This document shows, one piece after another, positions 7,789 through 15,781 of a stretch of DNA of 64,000 nt. This stretch comes from Rhizobium sp. P40RR-XXII (GTDB lineage: Bacteria > Pseudomonadota > Alphaproteobacteria > Rhizobiales > Rhizobiaceae). Location of the stretch: contig NZ_JABAII010000003.1 in NCBI RefSeq assembly GCF_012641405.1, positions 124,001 through 188,000 of the forward strand. The letters run 5' to 3'. Every line of letters starts with the position of its first letter. The stretch's first letter is position 1. A program made the translations under genes and the position numbers. The notes under the pieces are model-generated. The model was not told the DNA's origin and did no database searches. It saw only the letters and a list, made by a program, of their open reading frames with translations.

Positions 7789-8879
7789 GAAATCGTTCCT
7801 CTGCGTGCAAATCCATTACGGATTGATTGTGAAGCGATTTTGACGAGACGGCAAAGAAATCCGCCTGCGTCTTCTCGCCTCATGCCAACCTGCCGACCAT
7901 ATATGAGGTGGTGTCTCTCACAGCAAGTTTTGGTTAACGGGATTTTTATGATTGAGAGGATAGCTTGCGTCGAGCCGCGAGAAGTACCGGGTACGCGGCG
8001 CACCTTTCTCTTGAAATCGGCAGTCCATAAGAACCGAGCTTCGCTTGCGCGGGTGCGCGTCAGTCCTTGTCTTTCGCTCCTTTTTAATATGACGGCTGGC
8101 CTGCGACAGGAATACGGAAGATCCGATACCGCGGTTGGCGGTCACGATTGATCGACTGCTGGAGGCTTCTTCGCCGCTTCACCCGATCTTGATGCGAAGT
8201 GCATCTTCGACCAGCTCCATCGACTTTCAGGCATGCTATCTCTCGGAAACGGCATCGGCCAATGCGCAGACTATCACGCTGTTTCCGCCGTCACCCTTGC
8301 TGCAGAGGCTCGTCCTTGAGGAATGCCGACGATCCGTGCTCGAAGGCGTTCTGATAGGTCTTCCATGGACCTGAGTTGGGAAGGAATATCCGGTGGCGGC
8401 CACTATTTGGGCTGGATCTATCATGGAGCAGCAATGCACCGATCGGTAGGGTAGGGGCGCTAATGGCTTCTCCGGCTACAGCAGTGTCGAGGCTCCGAAG
8501 GCAAGCAAGGATGAAGTCACGCGGGACGCGCGTGCAGGATCAAGCTGCTTTATGCCAAGGCGCCGTCGCTGCGCAGGGGCAATGTCGAAAAATCTGAAGA
8601 TAGCGACAATAGCCGACTTGGCGGCGGGTCATCGTCGCGATACACATAGCAGCGCAGTCGCGAGAAATATCCGTCCGCGATATCCATGGGAGCTGCAGTC
8701 AAGCGCGCAGTAATGGCGGAAGCGAAGTGCGAGATAGCTTCAATTAAATGAAGCATTAACCATGATCTCAAGCTATTGCTCAGCTCGATATTTGGCTGCT
8801 TAGGGTCAACTACGCGCGTGCGCGGCGCAAGAGGCGATAGAGCCTGTCTTCACGGCCCATGGAGCGGGCGGCCTCCGGC
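7789..8879. other. Gene-poor stretch between the ProQ/FinO gene and a pseudogene
   Basis: About 1.1 kb holds only short open frames on both strands, for example 8135-8374 plus and 8550-8771 minus. None has a convincing ribosome binding site or a recognisable family. Beyond the 5' leader of the ProQ/FinO gene I see no terminal inverted repeats, no transposase fragment I can name and no further parS copies. It looks like eroded accessory DNA next to the rearranged segment at 8880-9513. Confidence 0.45.
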
Positions 8880-9267
8880 TCATCCCCCGGTTGGAATGCT
8901 GAGGCCGACCTTGATCCTATCCCTGGCGACAAAGGTTCGGAAGCGCTTGACGTTGTTGTTGCCGAAGAAGAGGCGCCGTGGCAGCGCTTCGTAATCGGCC
9001 ATCGACGGCACGACGATGACGAGAATGAAATCCGCTTCTCCGGTCACATAATAGCATTGCTGTATTTCAGGCGCCGCGGAGAATGCCTTCTTGGCCTCTT
9101 CGATTTGCTCCGCCGTCTCGCTGATGACCTCGACCTCGACGAAGATGGTGATCGCCTGGCCGGCCGCTGCGGGATCGATGACCGCGACATTCGCGCGGAT
9201 GCTTCTTCCGTCATGCGCTTGATGCGCCTTTGCACGGCCGGTGCCGACAGATTGACCATCTCGCCAC
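8880..9267 (-). pseudogene. Lrp/AsnC-family regulator fragment, frameshifted and 5' truncated
   Basis: The minus strand first reads GEMVNLSAPAVQRRIKRMTEE, the recognition-helix part of an Lrp/AsnC winged helix. At about 9200-9203 the frame slips: EE is followed, one frame over, by IRANVAVIDPAAAG and the full ligand-binding RAM domain (ITIFVEVEVISETAEQIEEA, YYVTGEADFILVIVVP, FGNNNVKRFRTFVARDRIK) to a TGA at 8880. A net loss of one or four bases explains this. The first helices of the DNA-binding domain are missing, because the sequence becomes an M20 amidohydrolase tail on the other strand near 9265. It is almost certainly non-functional. Confidence 0.85.
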
Positions 9268-9513
9268 GTTCCGGGATGTTTCGTTTTCCTCGGCAACGGG
9301 AAGGATTCGGCGCCGTTGCACAATCCGAATTACGATTTCGACGACGAGGGCCTGATCCATGGCGCGGGCTTCCACGCGGCCATCGTCCGCAGGCAGCTTG
9401 CGGAAATGACCAGGGCGGTCCCGACGGTTCGCGGAAAGGATAGCGCCGGCTTGACTTCAGGCTGGCAAAGCGCCGTTGATTTACCTGGCAGGCCCCTTTA
9501 TTTCTCACGCTGA
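9262..9513 (+). pseudogene. C-terminal fragment of an M20-family amidohydrolase
   Basis: The plus strand reads VPGCFVFLGNG followed by LHNPNYDFDDEGLIHGAGF, the closing segment of M20 peptidases and amidohydrolases (consensus PGAFxFLGNG and LHxPxYDFND). The frame is stopped just upstream by TGA at 9253-9255, so the whole catalytic front is absent. The stop is at 9511-9513, 19 bp before the next start codon. The fragment abuts the truncated Lrp gene, which marks a deletion or recombination joint near 9265. Confidence 0.8.
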
Positions 9514-9532
9514 AAGAAGAGGTCAGCTAGCC

Positions 9533-10234
9533 ATGGATAATGAAACAAGCCTCCGAAACGAGCGCAAGCGCGGCTCCGGCGTGAAGGTGGTCTATGATAT
9601 CCTGCGGGACGAGATTCTGGATCTTGAATTACCGCCTGGCAGCCCCATCGACGAAGTGCAACTTTCCGAACGTTTCGGCATGTCGCGCACGCCAATCCGT
9701 GAAGCGCTGGTGCGGCTTGCGGGCGAGGGGCTGATCGATACGCTGCCCAATCGTTCGACCATGGTGTCCCAGATCGATTTTCTCAACATGCACAGCTATT
9801 TCGATGCGCTGGTGCTCATGTATCGGGTCACGACGCAACTTGCGGCGAAGTATCATCGGCCGGAGGATCTGGAAATAGTGCGCGCGCTCCAGACTGATTT
9901 CGCCGATGCCGTCGAGGCGCAGGATGCGCTCGCTATGATCTCCACCAACGCCGCGCTGCATCTTGCGATTGCCGAGTCCGGCCGCAATTCCTATTTCACC
10001 AGCCTTTTCTCGCGTCTGTTGAACGAGGGCCGGCGCATCCTTCGCCTCTACTATCAATCCTACAATGACCGCCTGCCGCGCCGCTTCGTCGAGGAGCACG
10101 ATGAAATCATTGACGCCGTCGCAGCGCGCGATATCGAGCTTGCCGAGCGGCTGGCGCGCGAACACGCGGAACAGATCGTCGCCCAGATCCAGAAATTGCT
10201 GGTGCGCGGAGATCGCCTCGACGTACGGCTCTAG
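9533..10234 (+). CDS. GntR-family transcriptional regulator (FadR/FCD subgroup)
   Basis: The 233-residue regulator has an N-terminal GntR winged helix (KVVYDILRDEILDLELPPGSPIDEVQL, RFGMSRTPIREALVRLAGEGLI). The C-terminal all-helical FCD ligand domain is at about residues 80-225; ALHLAIAESGRNSY supplies a typical metal-binding His, and EEHDEIIDAVAARD another. I chose the ATG at 9533 over an upstream TTG because AGAGG precedes it and the GntR domain begins shortly after. It reads toward the HypD-like gene 123 bp downstream and is the probable local regulator of the imino-acid catabolic genes. Confidence 0.9.
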   Translation: MDNETSLRNERKRGSGVKVVYDILRDEILDLELPPGSPIDEVQLSERFGMSRTPIREALVRLAGEGLIDTLPNRSTMVSQIDFLNMHSYFDALVLMYRVTTQLAAKYHRPEDLEIVRALQTDFADAVEAQDALAMISTNAALHLAIAESGRNSYFTSLFSRLLNEGRRILRLYYQSYNDRLPRRFVEEHDEIIDAVAARDIELAERLAREHAEQIVAQIQKLLVRGDRLDVRL

Positions 10235-10245
10235 TTGCATATTTC

Positions 10246-10268
10246 TTGTCGACAAAATAAATACAAAG
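10246..10268. promoter_or_regulatory. Candidate GntR operator upstream of the HypD-like gene
   Basis: A perfect 10-bp palindrome, TTGTCGACAA, at 10246-10255 is followed by AATACAAAG at 10260-10268. The AATACAAA word recurs twice in the promoter region of the divergent reductase and dehydrogenase genes at 12507-12527. Binding by the adjacent GntR regulator is inferred. Confidence 0.35.
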
Positions 10269-10357
10269 ATATATCAATGCTGCAAAGACGGTAAGGCGCG
10301 GCGGCGGATGCGGCTGGGCTGGTTGCCGATCCACCCTAAAGCCAAAAGGATAGACAG

Positions 10358-11320
10358 ATGAAATCCAGCGTTTTCTCCGGCGTGATCCCGGCGCTCATGA
10401 CCCCGTGCAAGCCCGATCGCAGCCCTGATTTCGATGCGCTCGTGCGCAAGGGCAAGCAGCTCATCGCCGAAGGCATGTCGGCGGTCGTCTATTGCGGCTC
10501 GATGGGCGATTGGCCGCTTCTGACGGACGCGCTACGCATGGAGGGCGTCGAGCGGCTGGTCAAGGCGGGCGTGCCAGTCATCGTCGGCACCGGCGCCGTC
10601 AATACGGCATCGGCCGTGGCCCACGCCGCCCATGCCCAGAAGGTCGGCGCAAAGGGGTTGATGGTCATCCCCCGCGTGCTGTCGCGCGGCTCGGTGATCG
10701 CTGCCCAGAAGGCGCATTTCAAGGCCATCCTGTCGGCCGCCCCCGATCTTCCGGCCGTCATCTACAACAGCCCCTATTATGGCTTTGCCACGCGCGCCGA
10801 CCTGTTCTTCGCACTGCGCGCCGAACATGCCAATCTCGTCGGCTTCAAGGAGTTCGGCGGTCCGGCCGACATGCGCTATGCCGCCGAGAATATCACCAGC
10901 CGCGACGATGACGTGTCGCTGATGATCGGTGTCGACACGGCCGTGTTCCACGGCTTCGTCAACTGCGGCGCGACGGGCGCCATCACCGGCATCGGCAATG
11001 TTCTGCCCAGGCAAGTCATTCATCTCTGCAATCTCGCCCAGGCGGCGGCTGCCGGCGATGCCGATGCACGTCAGCGCGCGCTTGAGCTCGAGCAGGCGCT
11101 CGCCGTCCTGTCGTCCTTCGATGAAGGTCCGGATCTCGTTCTCTTCTTCAAGCACATGATGGTGCTGAAGGGAGACAAGGAATACGAGCTGCATTTCAAC
11201 GAAACCGACGTCTTGAACGACAGCCAGCGCGGATATGTCGAGGCGCAGTTCACGCTGTTCAACACCTGGTACGCGGAGTGGAGCAAGCTTCCGGGCGCCG
11301 TGGAAAAGTACAAGGCCTGA
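10358..11320 (+). CDS. hypD: Dihydrodipicolinate-synthase family lyase, probable 1-pyrroline-4-hydroxy-2-carboxylate deaminase
   Basis: The 320-residue TIM-barrel protein belongs to the DapA/NAL superfamily. The Schiff-base lysine is K164 (GFKEFGG), and the partner tyrosine is Y136 (VIYNSPYYG). The substrate loop reads YCGSMGDWPLLT instead of the GTTGE of true DapA. That variation, plus DEGPDLVLFFKHMMVLKGDKEYELHFNETD, is typical of HypD-type deaminases, which convert the pyrroline intermediate of hydroxyproline to 2-oxoglutarate semialdehyde. The neighbours support this: a GntR regulator, an Ldh_2 reductase and a FAD D-amino-acid dehydrogenase. No hydroxyproline epimerase or semialdehyde dehydrogenase is in the window, so another imino acid remains possible. 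A hairpin terminator follows. Confidence 0.7.
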   Translation: MKSSVFSGVIPALMTPCKPDRSPDFDALVRKGKQLIAEGMSAVVYCGSMGDWPLLTDALRMEGVERLVKAGVPVIVGTGAVNTASAVAHAAHAQKVGAKGLMVIPRVLSRGSVIAAQKAHFKAILSAAPDLPAVIYNSPYYGFATRADLFFALRAEHANLVGFKEFGGPADMRYAAENITSRDDDVSLMIGVDTAVFHGFVNCGATGAITGIGNVLPRQVIHLCNLAQAAAAGDADARQRALELEQALAVLSSFDEGPDLVLFFKHMMVLKGDKEYELHFNETDVLNDSQRGYVEAQFTLFNTWYAEWSKLPGAVEKYKA

Positions 11321-11352
11321 GGCCGCCGCCACAGCTTAGGCTTGAAATGCGA

Positions 11353-11377
11353 GAGGCCCTTTGCGGGCCTCTTTTTG
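11353..11377 (+). terminator. Rho-independent terminator after the HypD-like gene
   Basis: GAGGCCC (11353-11359), loop TTTGC, GGGCCTC (11365-11371), then TTTTT. A compact stem with a U-tract, 32 bp after the stop codon. Confidence 0.85.
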
Positions 11378-11417
11378 TTATCTTATGCGGGATTTCATCC
11401 GCGTCTCGACGTGTCAC

Positions 11418-12470
11418 TCAACCCACGGCATCGAGGCCGAGTTCCTGCAGGTGGTCGAGCTGGCGGATTTCCTCGGTGGTCAGCGGGATGCCATCCTTTT
11501 CCGCACGGGCGCGGGCGGCGAAGCGACGCTGCGAGGGTAGACGCGCACCCTGGCCGGCGATCGCCTCGAACAGCATTTCGGCGCGGACGAGCGGATTTCC
11601 AGGCCGGCCTGCCGCGAAAGCCTCCGGCGAGAAGGCGACAATAAGTTCGCCGTGCCGCGGGGCAAAGGCCGTCGAACCGAGATAGTCGAGCGCTTCGCGG
11701 CTGGTGAAATCGCCGATCATGACACCGGCCAGAAGCTCGATCATGGTGCCGATCGCCGAACCCTTGTGACCTCCGAACGGCAGCATTGCGCCGGCCAGCG
11801 CCGCTTCCGGATCCGTGGTCGGTTGGCCATCAGCATCGATCGCCCAGCCCTCCGGAAGAGACTTGCCAGCGCGCCGATGCAGTTCAATCTCGCCGCGCGC
11901 GGCAACCGAAGTCGCAAAGTCGAAGACATAAGGCGGATTGTCGATGCGTGGCCAGCCGAAGGCGAAGGGGTTGGTTCCGAGGAGCGGCGCGGTGCCGCCG
12001 GCCGGCGCCACCGTGGAATAGCTCGGGCACATGGCGAAGGCGGCAAGGCCTCGATCCGTCAGCGCCTCCACCTCCGGCCATAGGGCGGCGAAGTGCGTGC
12101 AGTCGTTGATGGCGAGCGCGGCAATACCGAAGCGGCGAGCCTGATCGGCAAGCACCGACATGCCGAGCTCGAAGGCCGCGTTGGAAAAGCCGCTCTTGGC
12201 GTCCACCCGTACGATGGCGGAGTGATCGTGTTGTTCCAGCACCGGCACCGCATCCGGCCGCGCCTTGCCGGCTTTCACCGCGCGCAACACGCCTTCAATG
12301 CGGTAGATGCCGTGGGATTTGCAGGCATCGCGCTCGCCGGCGACGATGACCCGCGCGATCGCGCCGGCCTGCTGCGCATTGAAGCCGGCCTTCGAAAGGA
12401 TTGCCACGACGCGGCTTTGCAGCGCATCAGGCGTCAGGGTGGTGACGTCGGTCAATTTCGGTTCTCCCAT
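11418..12470 (-). CDS. Ldh_2 (malate/L-lactate dehydrogenase) family reductase, possibly pyrroline/piperideine-2-carboxylate reductase
   Basis: The 350-residue protein belongs to the NAD(P)H-dependent Ldh_2 family: GERDACKSHGIYRIEGVLRA, then THFAALWPEVEALTDRG, GTNPFAFGWPR, FDFATSVAARGEI and GGHKGSAIGTMIELLAGV. In imino-acid clusters such enzymes reduce cyclic imines (delta1-pyrroline- or delta1-piperideine-2-carboxylate) to proline or pipecolate. Here this fits a FAD D-amino-acid dehydrogenase transcribed divergently. The ATG at 12470 (MGEPKLTDV) is chosen over a far-upstream start because the extension crosses the promoter region and reads as non-protein. The substrate is inferred from context; malate or ureidoglycolate activity cannot be excluded. 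Confidence 0.75.
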   Translation of the reverse strand: MGEPKLTDVTTLTPDALQSRVVAILSKAGFNAQQAGAIARVIVAGERDACKSHGIYRIEGVLRAVKAGKARPDAVPVLEQHDHSAIVRVDAKSGFSNAAFELGMSVLADQARRFGIAALAINDCTHFAALWPEVEALTDRGLAAFAMCPSYSTVAPAGGTAPLLGTNPFAFGWPRIDNPPYVFDFATSVAARGEIELHRRAGKSLPEGWAIDADGQPTTDPEAALAGAMLPFGGHKGSAIGTMIELLAGVMIGDFTSREALDYLGSTAFAPRHGELIVAFSPEAFAAGRPGNPLVRAEMLFEAIAGQGARLPSQRRFAARARAEKDGIPLTTEEIRQLDHLQELGLDAVG

Positions 12471-12500
12471 GTTATGCTCGCTTGCATCATAGACTTGGAA

Positions 12501-12530
12501 AGTATAAATACAAAAAGAATACAAAAAATC
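12501..12530. promoter_or_regulatory. AATACAAAAA direct repeats in the divergent promoter region
   Basis: Two copies of AATACAAAAA at 12507-12516 and 12518-12527, with an 11-bp period (one helical turn), lie 37 bp upstream of the reductase start. A related word lies before the HypD-like gene. This is a candidate regulator-binding site. Confidence 0.35.
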
Positions 12531-12600
12531 GACATACAAGCCATGTCGAGCCGTCGGGCATGTTGGTGCTATCTGCGCTTGATCCATACCGGGAGGAGGG

Positions 12601-12765
12601 ATGACCGTGAACTGCGTGACGCATGAAATGGCGTTTGCCCGCGATATCTTGGATCGCGCCGCCTATTTCCATCAAGGCGTCATGGCCGAGATCGGCAAGC
12701 CGGAGCAGATTTTTGGCGCACCGCAGCATTTCGGAGCGCAGAAATTTCTCGCGAGCGTCCATTGA
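12601..12765 (+). pseudogene. C-terminal remnant of an amino-acid ABC transporter ATPase
   Basis: This 54-codon frame reads VTHEMAFARDILDRAAYF, then HQGVMAEIGKPEQIFGAPQ, then KFLASVH. It is the last quarter of a polar-amino-acid ABC ATPase (GlnQ/HisP type), including the switch histidine of THEM. Walker A, signature and Walker B motifs are absent. The upstream sequence does not continue the family and reads through the reductase promoter region. Its TGA overlaps the ATG of the FAD dehydrogenase (TGATG), as in an operon. In S. meliloti the hydroxyproline ABC ATPase gene precedes the oxidase gene in the same way. It is probably a deletion relic retained for translational coupling; GGAGGAGGG directly precedes its ATG. 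Confidence 0.8.
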
Positions 12766-14006
12766 TGACGAGACCGGATGTTATCGTCATCGGGGCCGGG
12801 GTGGTCGGCCTTTCCGCCGCGATTGCGGCCCAGTCACGTGGCCTTTCCGTCGTCGTGGTGGACCGTGAGGGACCAGCCGCAGGCGCCTCCGCCGGGAATG
12901 CCGGCGCCTTCGCCTTCACGGATATCCTGCCGTTGGCGTCACCCGGCATTTTGAGGAAGGCGCCGAAATGGCTCCTCGATCCCCTTGGGCCGCTGTCGGT
13001 GCCGCCTGCCTATGCGCTGCAGATTGCGCCCTGGATGTTCCGGTTCTGGCGTGCATGCCAGCCGTCGCGCGTTGCCCATTCCACGGCAGCGCAGACAAGC
13101 CTGATGGATCTTTCCAAGGCGGAGCTCGAGCCTTTCCTTGCCGCGACCGATACACTCTCGATGCTACGCAAGGAGGGCAATCTCCAAGTCTATGAAAGCG
13201 AGGCGGAATTCCGCGCTTCCTTGCCCGGTTGGGAGGTGCGTCGCAATCACGGTATCGAATTCCAGCATCTGAAAGCCGACGGGATAGGGGCGATCCAGCC
13301 GGGGCTTGCGTCACGCTTCATCCTCGGGACATTCACGCCCGGTTGGTATTCCATTGCGGATCCCAAGCTCTACACATTGGCGCTGGCCGGACATTTTCGC
13401 AGCCGCGGCGGCGTTATCGACACGGCGGAGATTGCGGCGCTCCGTGCAATCCCGAGCGGTGTCGACGTGGTGGCGACGGATGGAAGGCTGCGCCAGGCCG
13501 GCAAGGTCGTTCTGGCCGCCGGCGCCTTCTCACATCGCATAGCCAAAACGCTCGGCGAGCATATCCCGCTCGAAACCGAACGCGGTTACAATACCACGCT
13601 TCCCGCCGATGCCTTCGATCTGCGCACGCAAATAACCTTTGGCGGCCATGGCTTCGTCGTCAGCAAGCTCTCGACCGGTATCCGTGTCGGGGGTGCGGTG
13701 GAGCTCGGCGGGCTGGCGCTGCCGCCGAATTTTCGCCGGTCCGAAGCCATGCTGCAGAAGGCCCGCACCTTCCTTTCCGGTCTCAAGCCGGAGGGTGGCA
13801 TGCAATGGATGGGTTTCCGGCCGTCACTGCCCGACAGCCTGCCCGCCATCGGCCGTGCCAAGGCGACACGGGATGTGATCTATGCCTTCGGCCATGGCCA
13901 TCTCGGCTTGACACAGTCGGCAGGCACGGCACGCCTCGTCGCCGACCTCCTGACGGAGCGGACCACGGCGATCGATCTCACGCCATTCTCGCCGCAGCGC
14001 TTCTGA
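12765..14006 (+). CDS. FAD-dependent D-amino-acid (D-hydroxyproline type) dehydrogenase, DadA family
   Basis: The 413-residue oxidoreductase has an N-terminal Rossmann motif (VIVIGAGVVGLSAAIAAQSRG) and the DAO-family continuation (DREGPAAGASAGNAGAFAF). The closing FAD motif is MGFRPSLPDSLPAIGRAKA, then YAFGHGHLGLTQSAGTARL. It should oxidise a D-amino or D-imino acid and pass electrons to the respiratory chain. Its neighbours suggest cis-4-hydroxy-D-proline or D-proline. The ATG overlaps the stop of the ABC ATPase remnant. The Ldh_2 reductase runs in the opposite direction upstream, and the two could cycle the same imine. The substrate is inferred. Confidence 0.85.
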   Translation: MTRPDVIVIGAGVVGLSAAIAAQSRGLSVVVVDREGPAAGASAGNAGAFAFTDILPLASPGILRKAPKWLLDPLGPLSVPPAYALQIAPWMFRFWRACQPSRVAHSTAAQTSLMDLSKAELEPFLAATDTLSMLRKEGNLQVYESEAEFRASLPGWEVRRNHGIEFQHLKADGIGAIQPGLASRFILGTFTPGWYSIADPKLYTLALAGHFRSRGGVIDTAEIAALRAIPSGVDVVATDGRLRQAGKVVLAAGAFSHRIAKTLGEHIPLETERGYNTTLPADAFDLRTQITFGGHGFVVSKLSTGIRVGGAVELGGLALPPNFRRSEAMLQKARTFLSGLKPEGGMQWMGFRPSLPDSLPAIGRAKATRDVIYAFGHGHLGLTQSAGTARLVADLLTERTTAIDLTPFSPQRF

Positions 14007-14193
14007 CGCAAACAGGCACTCCGACGCGGATTTTCGCATCGGCGTCCATGTCCCATTCGCGTGCAGGCATGCGATACCGCCGCTTCACCGCCTCCTCGCC
14101 AAGCAAAGCCTCTGGCCGAATTTCCTGCGCCGATATTAGTCGGCTCGCGGGGTTGGCTGCAGGAAAAAGCGCTCATAGCTGGTAAACGGCGGG

Positions 14194-14955
14194 CTAGACG
14201 ACGGTTTCGCCGCCGTCGACGACAAGAATCTGTCCTGTCATATAGGATGATCGGTCCGAGACGAGGAAAAGGATCGGCTCGGCAATTTCCGAAACATCGG
14301 CCCAGCGTCCGAGCGGTACCTTTTCGGCAATATAGTCTTCGATGGCACCGCGTCCGCCCATCTGCGCAATGAACGGTGCGTTGAACGGCGTGTCGACCCA
14401 GCCGGGGCAAAGCGCGTTGACTCGGATGCCGAACCGCGCATAATCGCCAGCCATCTGCCTGGTCATGGCAATGACCGCGTGCTTGGAGGTGGTATAGGCG
14501 ATCATCTCGCGGTCATAGAGCACGCCCGAAGACGACGAGGTGTTGAGGATGACGCCCTTGCCCGCTTTCTTCATGACCGGCATGACGAAACGCGAAGCCA
14601 TAAAGTGCGCCCGGACGTTCAGGCTCCAGGACGTGTCGAAACCGGAAACTGCGACCTCCTCCAGATTGCCTGCGACCTGCGCGCCTGCATGATTGTGCAG
14701 GATATCGATGCGGCCATGCCGTGCTGCGATTGCGGCGATGCCGGCCCCGAGCGCCTGGTCGTCCATGACGTCGACGACGAGGCTTTCGGCGCTGTTGCCC
14801 GCTTCTACAATCCGGCTCACGGTCTCCTCGGCATTCGCCAAATCGATATCTGCGACGATCACATGCGCGCCTTCGCGCGCCATGATCTGCGCGCCGGCGC
14901 GGCCGATGCCGGAGCCGGCTCCGGTGACGATTGCGACCCGATCCTTGAGTATCAT
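14194..14955 (-). CDS. Short-chain dehydrogenase/reductase (SDR)
   Basis: The 253-residue classical SDR has the cofactor glycine motif VTGAGSGIGRAG, an acidic residue after beta-2 (VADID, suggesting NAD preference), NHAGAQVAG in the NNAG position, and catalytic Ser, Tyr and Lys (NTSSSSGVLYD, YTTSKH). It ends with YMTGQILVVDGGETVV. It is the last gene of the polyamine-type ABC operon, 13 bp after the second permease. It probably oxidises a product of the imported substrate, but the substrate is unknown. NHAG instead of NNAG is a minor departure from the family. Confidence 0.88.
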   Translation of the reverse strand: MILKDRVAIVTGAGSGIGRAGAQIMAREGAHVIVADIDLANAEETVSRIVEAGNSAESLVVDVMDDQALGAGIAAIAARHGRIDILHNHAGAQVAGNLEEVAVSGFDTSWSLNVRAHFMASRFVMPVMKKAGKGVILNTSSSSGVLYDREMIAYTTSKHAVIAMTRQMAGDYARFGIRVNALCPGWVDTPFNAPFIAQMGGRGAIEDYIAEKVPLGRWADVSEIAEPILFLVSDRSSYMTGQILVVDGGETVV

Positions 14956-14968
14956 AATTTTTCCCTGG

Positions 14969-15781
14969 TCAGTTTGTCGTTGTCTTTTCGCGCATCAGGA
15001 AACGCGCGATGAGAATGAGGCAGAGCGATGCGATCAGCACCATGGTCGCAATCGCATTGATTTCCGGCGTGACGCCGCGGCGGATCGAGGCAAACACATA
15101 GATCGGCAGCGTCGTATTCGATCCCGCGACGAAGAAAGCGATGATGAAATCGTCGAAGGAAAAGGTGAAGGCGAGCAAAAAGCCGGCCAGGATCGATGGC
15201 ATGATCTGCGGCAGCACGATCTGCCGGAAGGTGGTCAGAGGCGTGGCATAGAGATCGCTTGATGCCTCGACGATATCGCGGCCGAGGCTGGCAATGCGCG
15301 CCTTTACGATCATCGTCACCAGCGCCATGGTGAAAAGGCCGTGCGCCGCGATGATCGAGCCGTAGCCGAGCGCGAATTTCGGCGGCTGATCGCCTGGCCA
15401 GACGGCGGCGATCAGCGGGTTGATGACACCGAAGACCTCGACCAGCGCCACCAGCGTTGCAATGCCGATGACGACACCCGGCACGACGATCGCGGCGGCA
15501 AAGAGCCCGTCGAAAACGGCGCGGACGCGAGGACCGAGCCGCTCCAGGCCGATCGCCGCCATCGTGCCGAAGATTGCGGCGAGCGCTGCACTGGTAAAGG
15601 CGATGATAAGGCTGTTCTGCAACGCTTCCATCAGGAATGTGTTGGACAGCGCCCGCCCATACCACTGCGTCGAAAAGCCGGTGAACTCGCTCGCATTGCG
15701 GCCGGCATTGAAGGAGAACAAGACGACGAGCGCGATCGGTGCATACAGGAACACGTAGACGAAAGTGACGAGCGCGCGCAT
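14969..15781 (-). CDS. ABC transporter permease, PotC/YdcV type
   Basis: The 270-residue inner-membrane permease has about six predicted helices, starting with FVYVFLYAPIALVVLFSF. The EAA loop is visible as ASSDLYATPLTTFRQIVLPQIMPSILAGF, the contact to the ATPase. It ends FLMREKTTTN. The start overlaps the stop of the upstream permease (TGATG), so the two are translationally coupled. It is the second permease of the polyamine/opine-type importer encoded by this operon. Confidence 0.92.
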   Translation of the reverse strand: MRALVTFVYVFLYAPIALVVLFSFNAGRNASEFTGFSTQWYGRALSNTFLMEALQNSLIIAFTSAALAAIFGTMAAIGLERLGPRVRAVFDGLFAAAIVVPGVVIGIATLVALVEVFGVINPLIAAVWPGDQPPKFALGYGSIIAAHGLFTMALVTMIVKARIASLGRDIVEASSDLYATPLTTFRQIVLPQIMPSILAGFLLAFTFSFDDFIIAFFVAGSNTTLPIYVFASIRRGVTPEINAIATMVLIASLCLILIARFLMREKTTTN

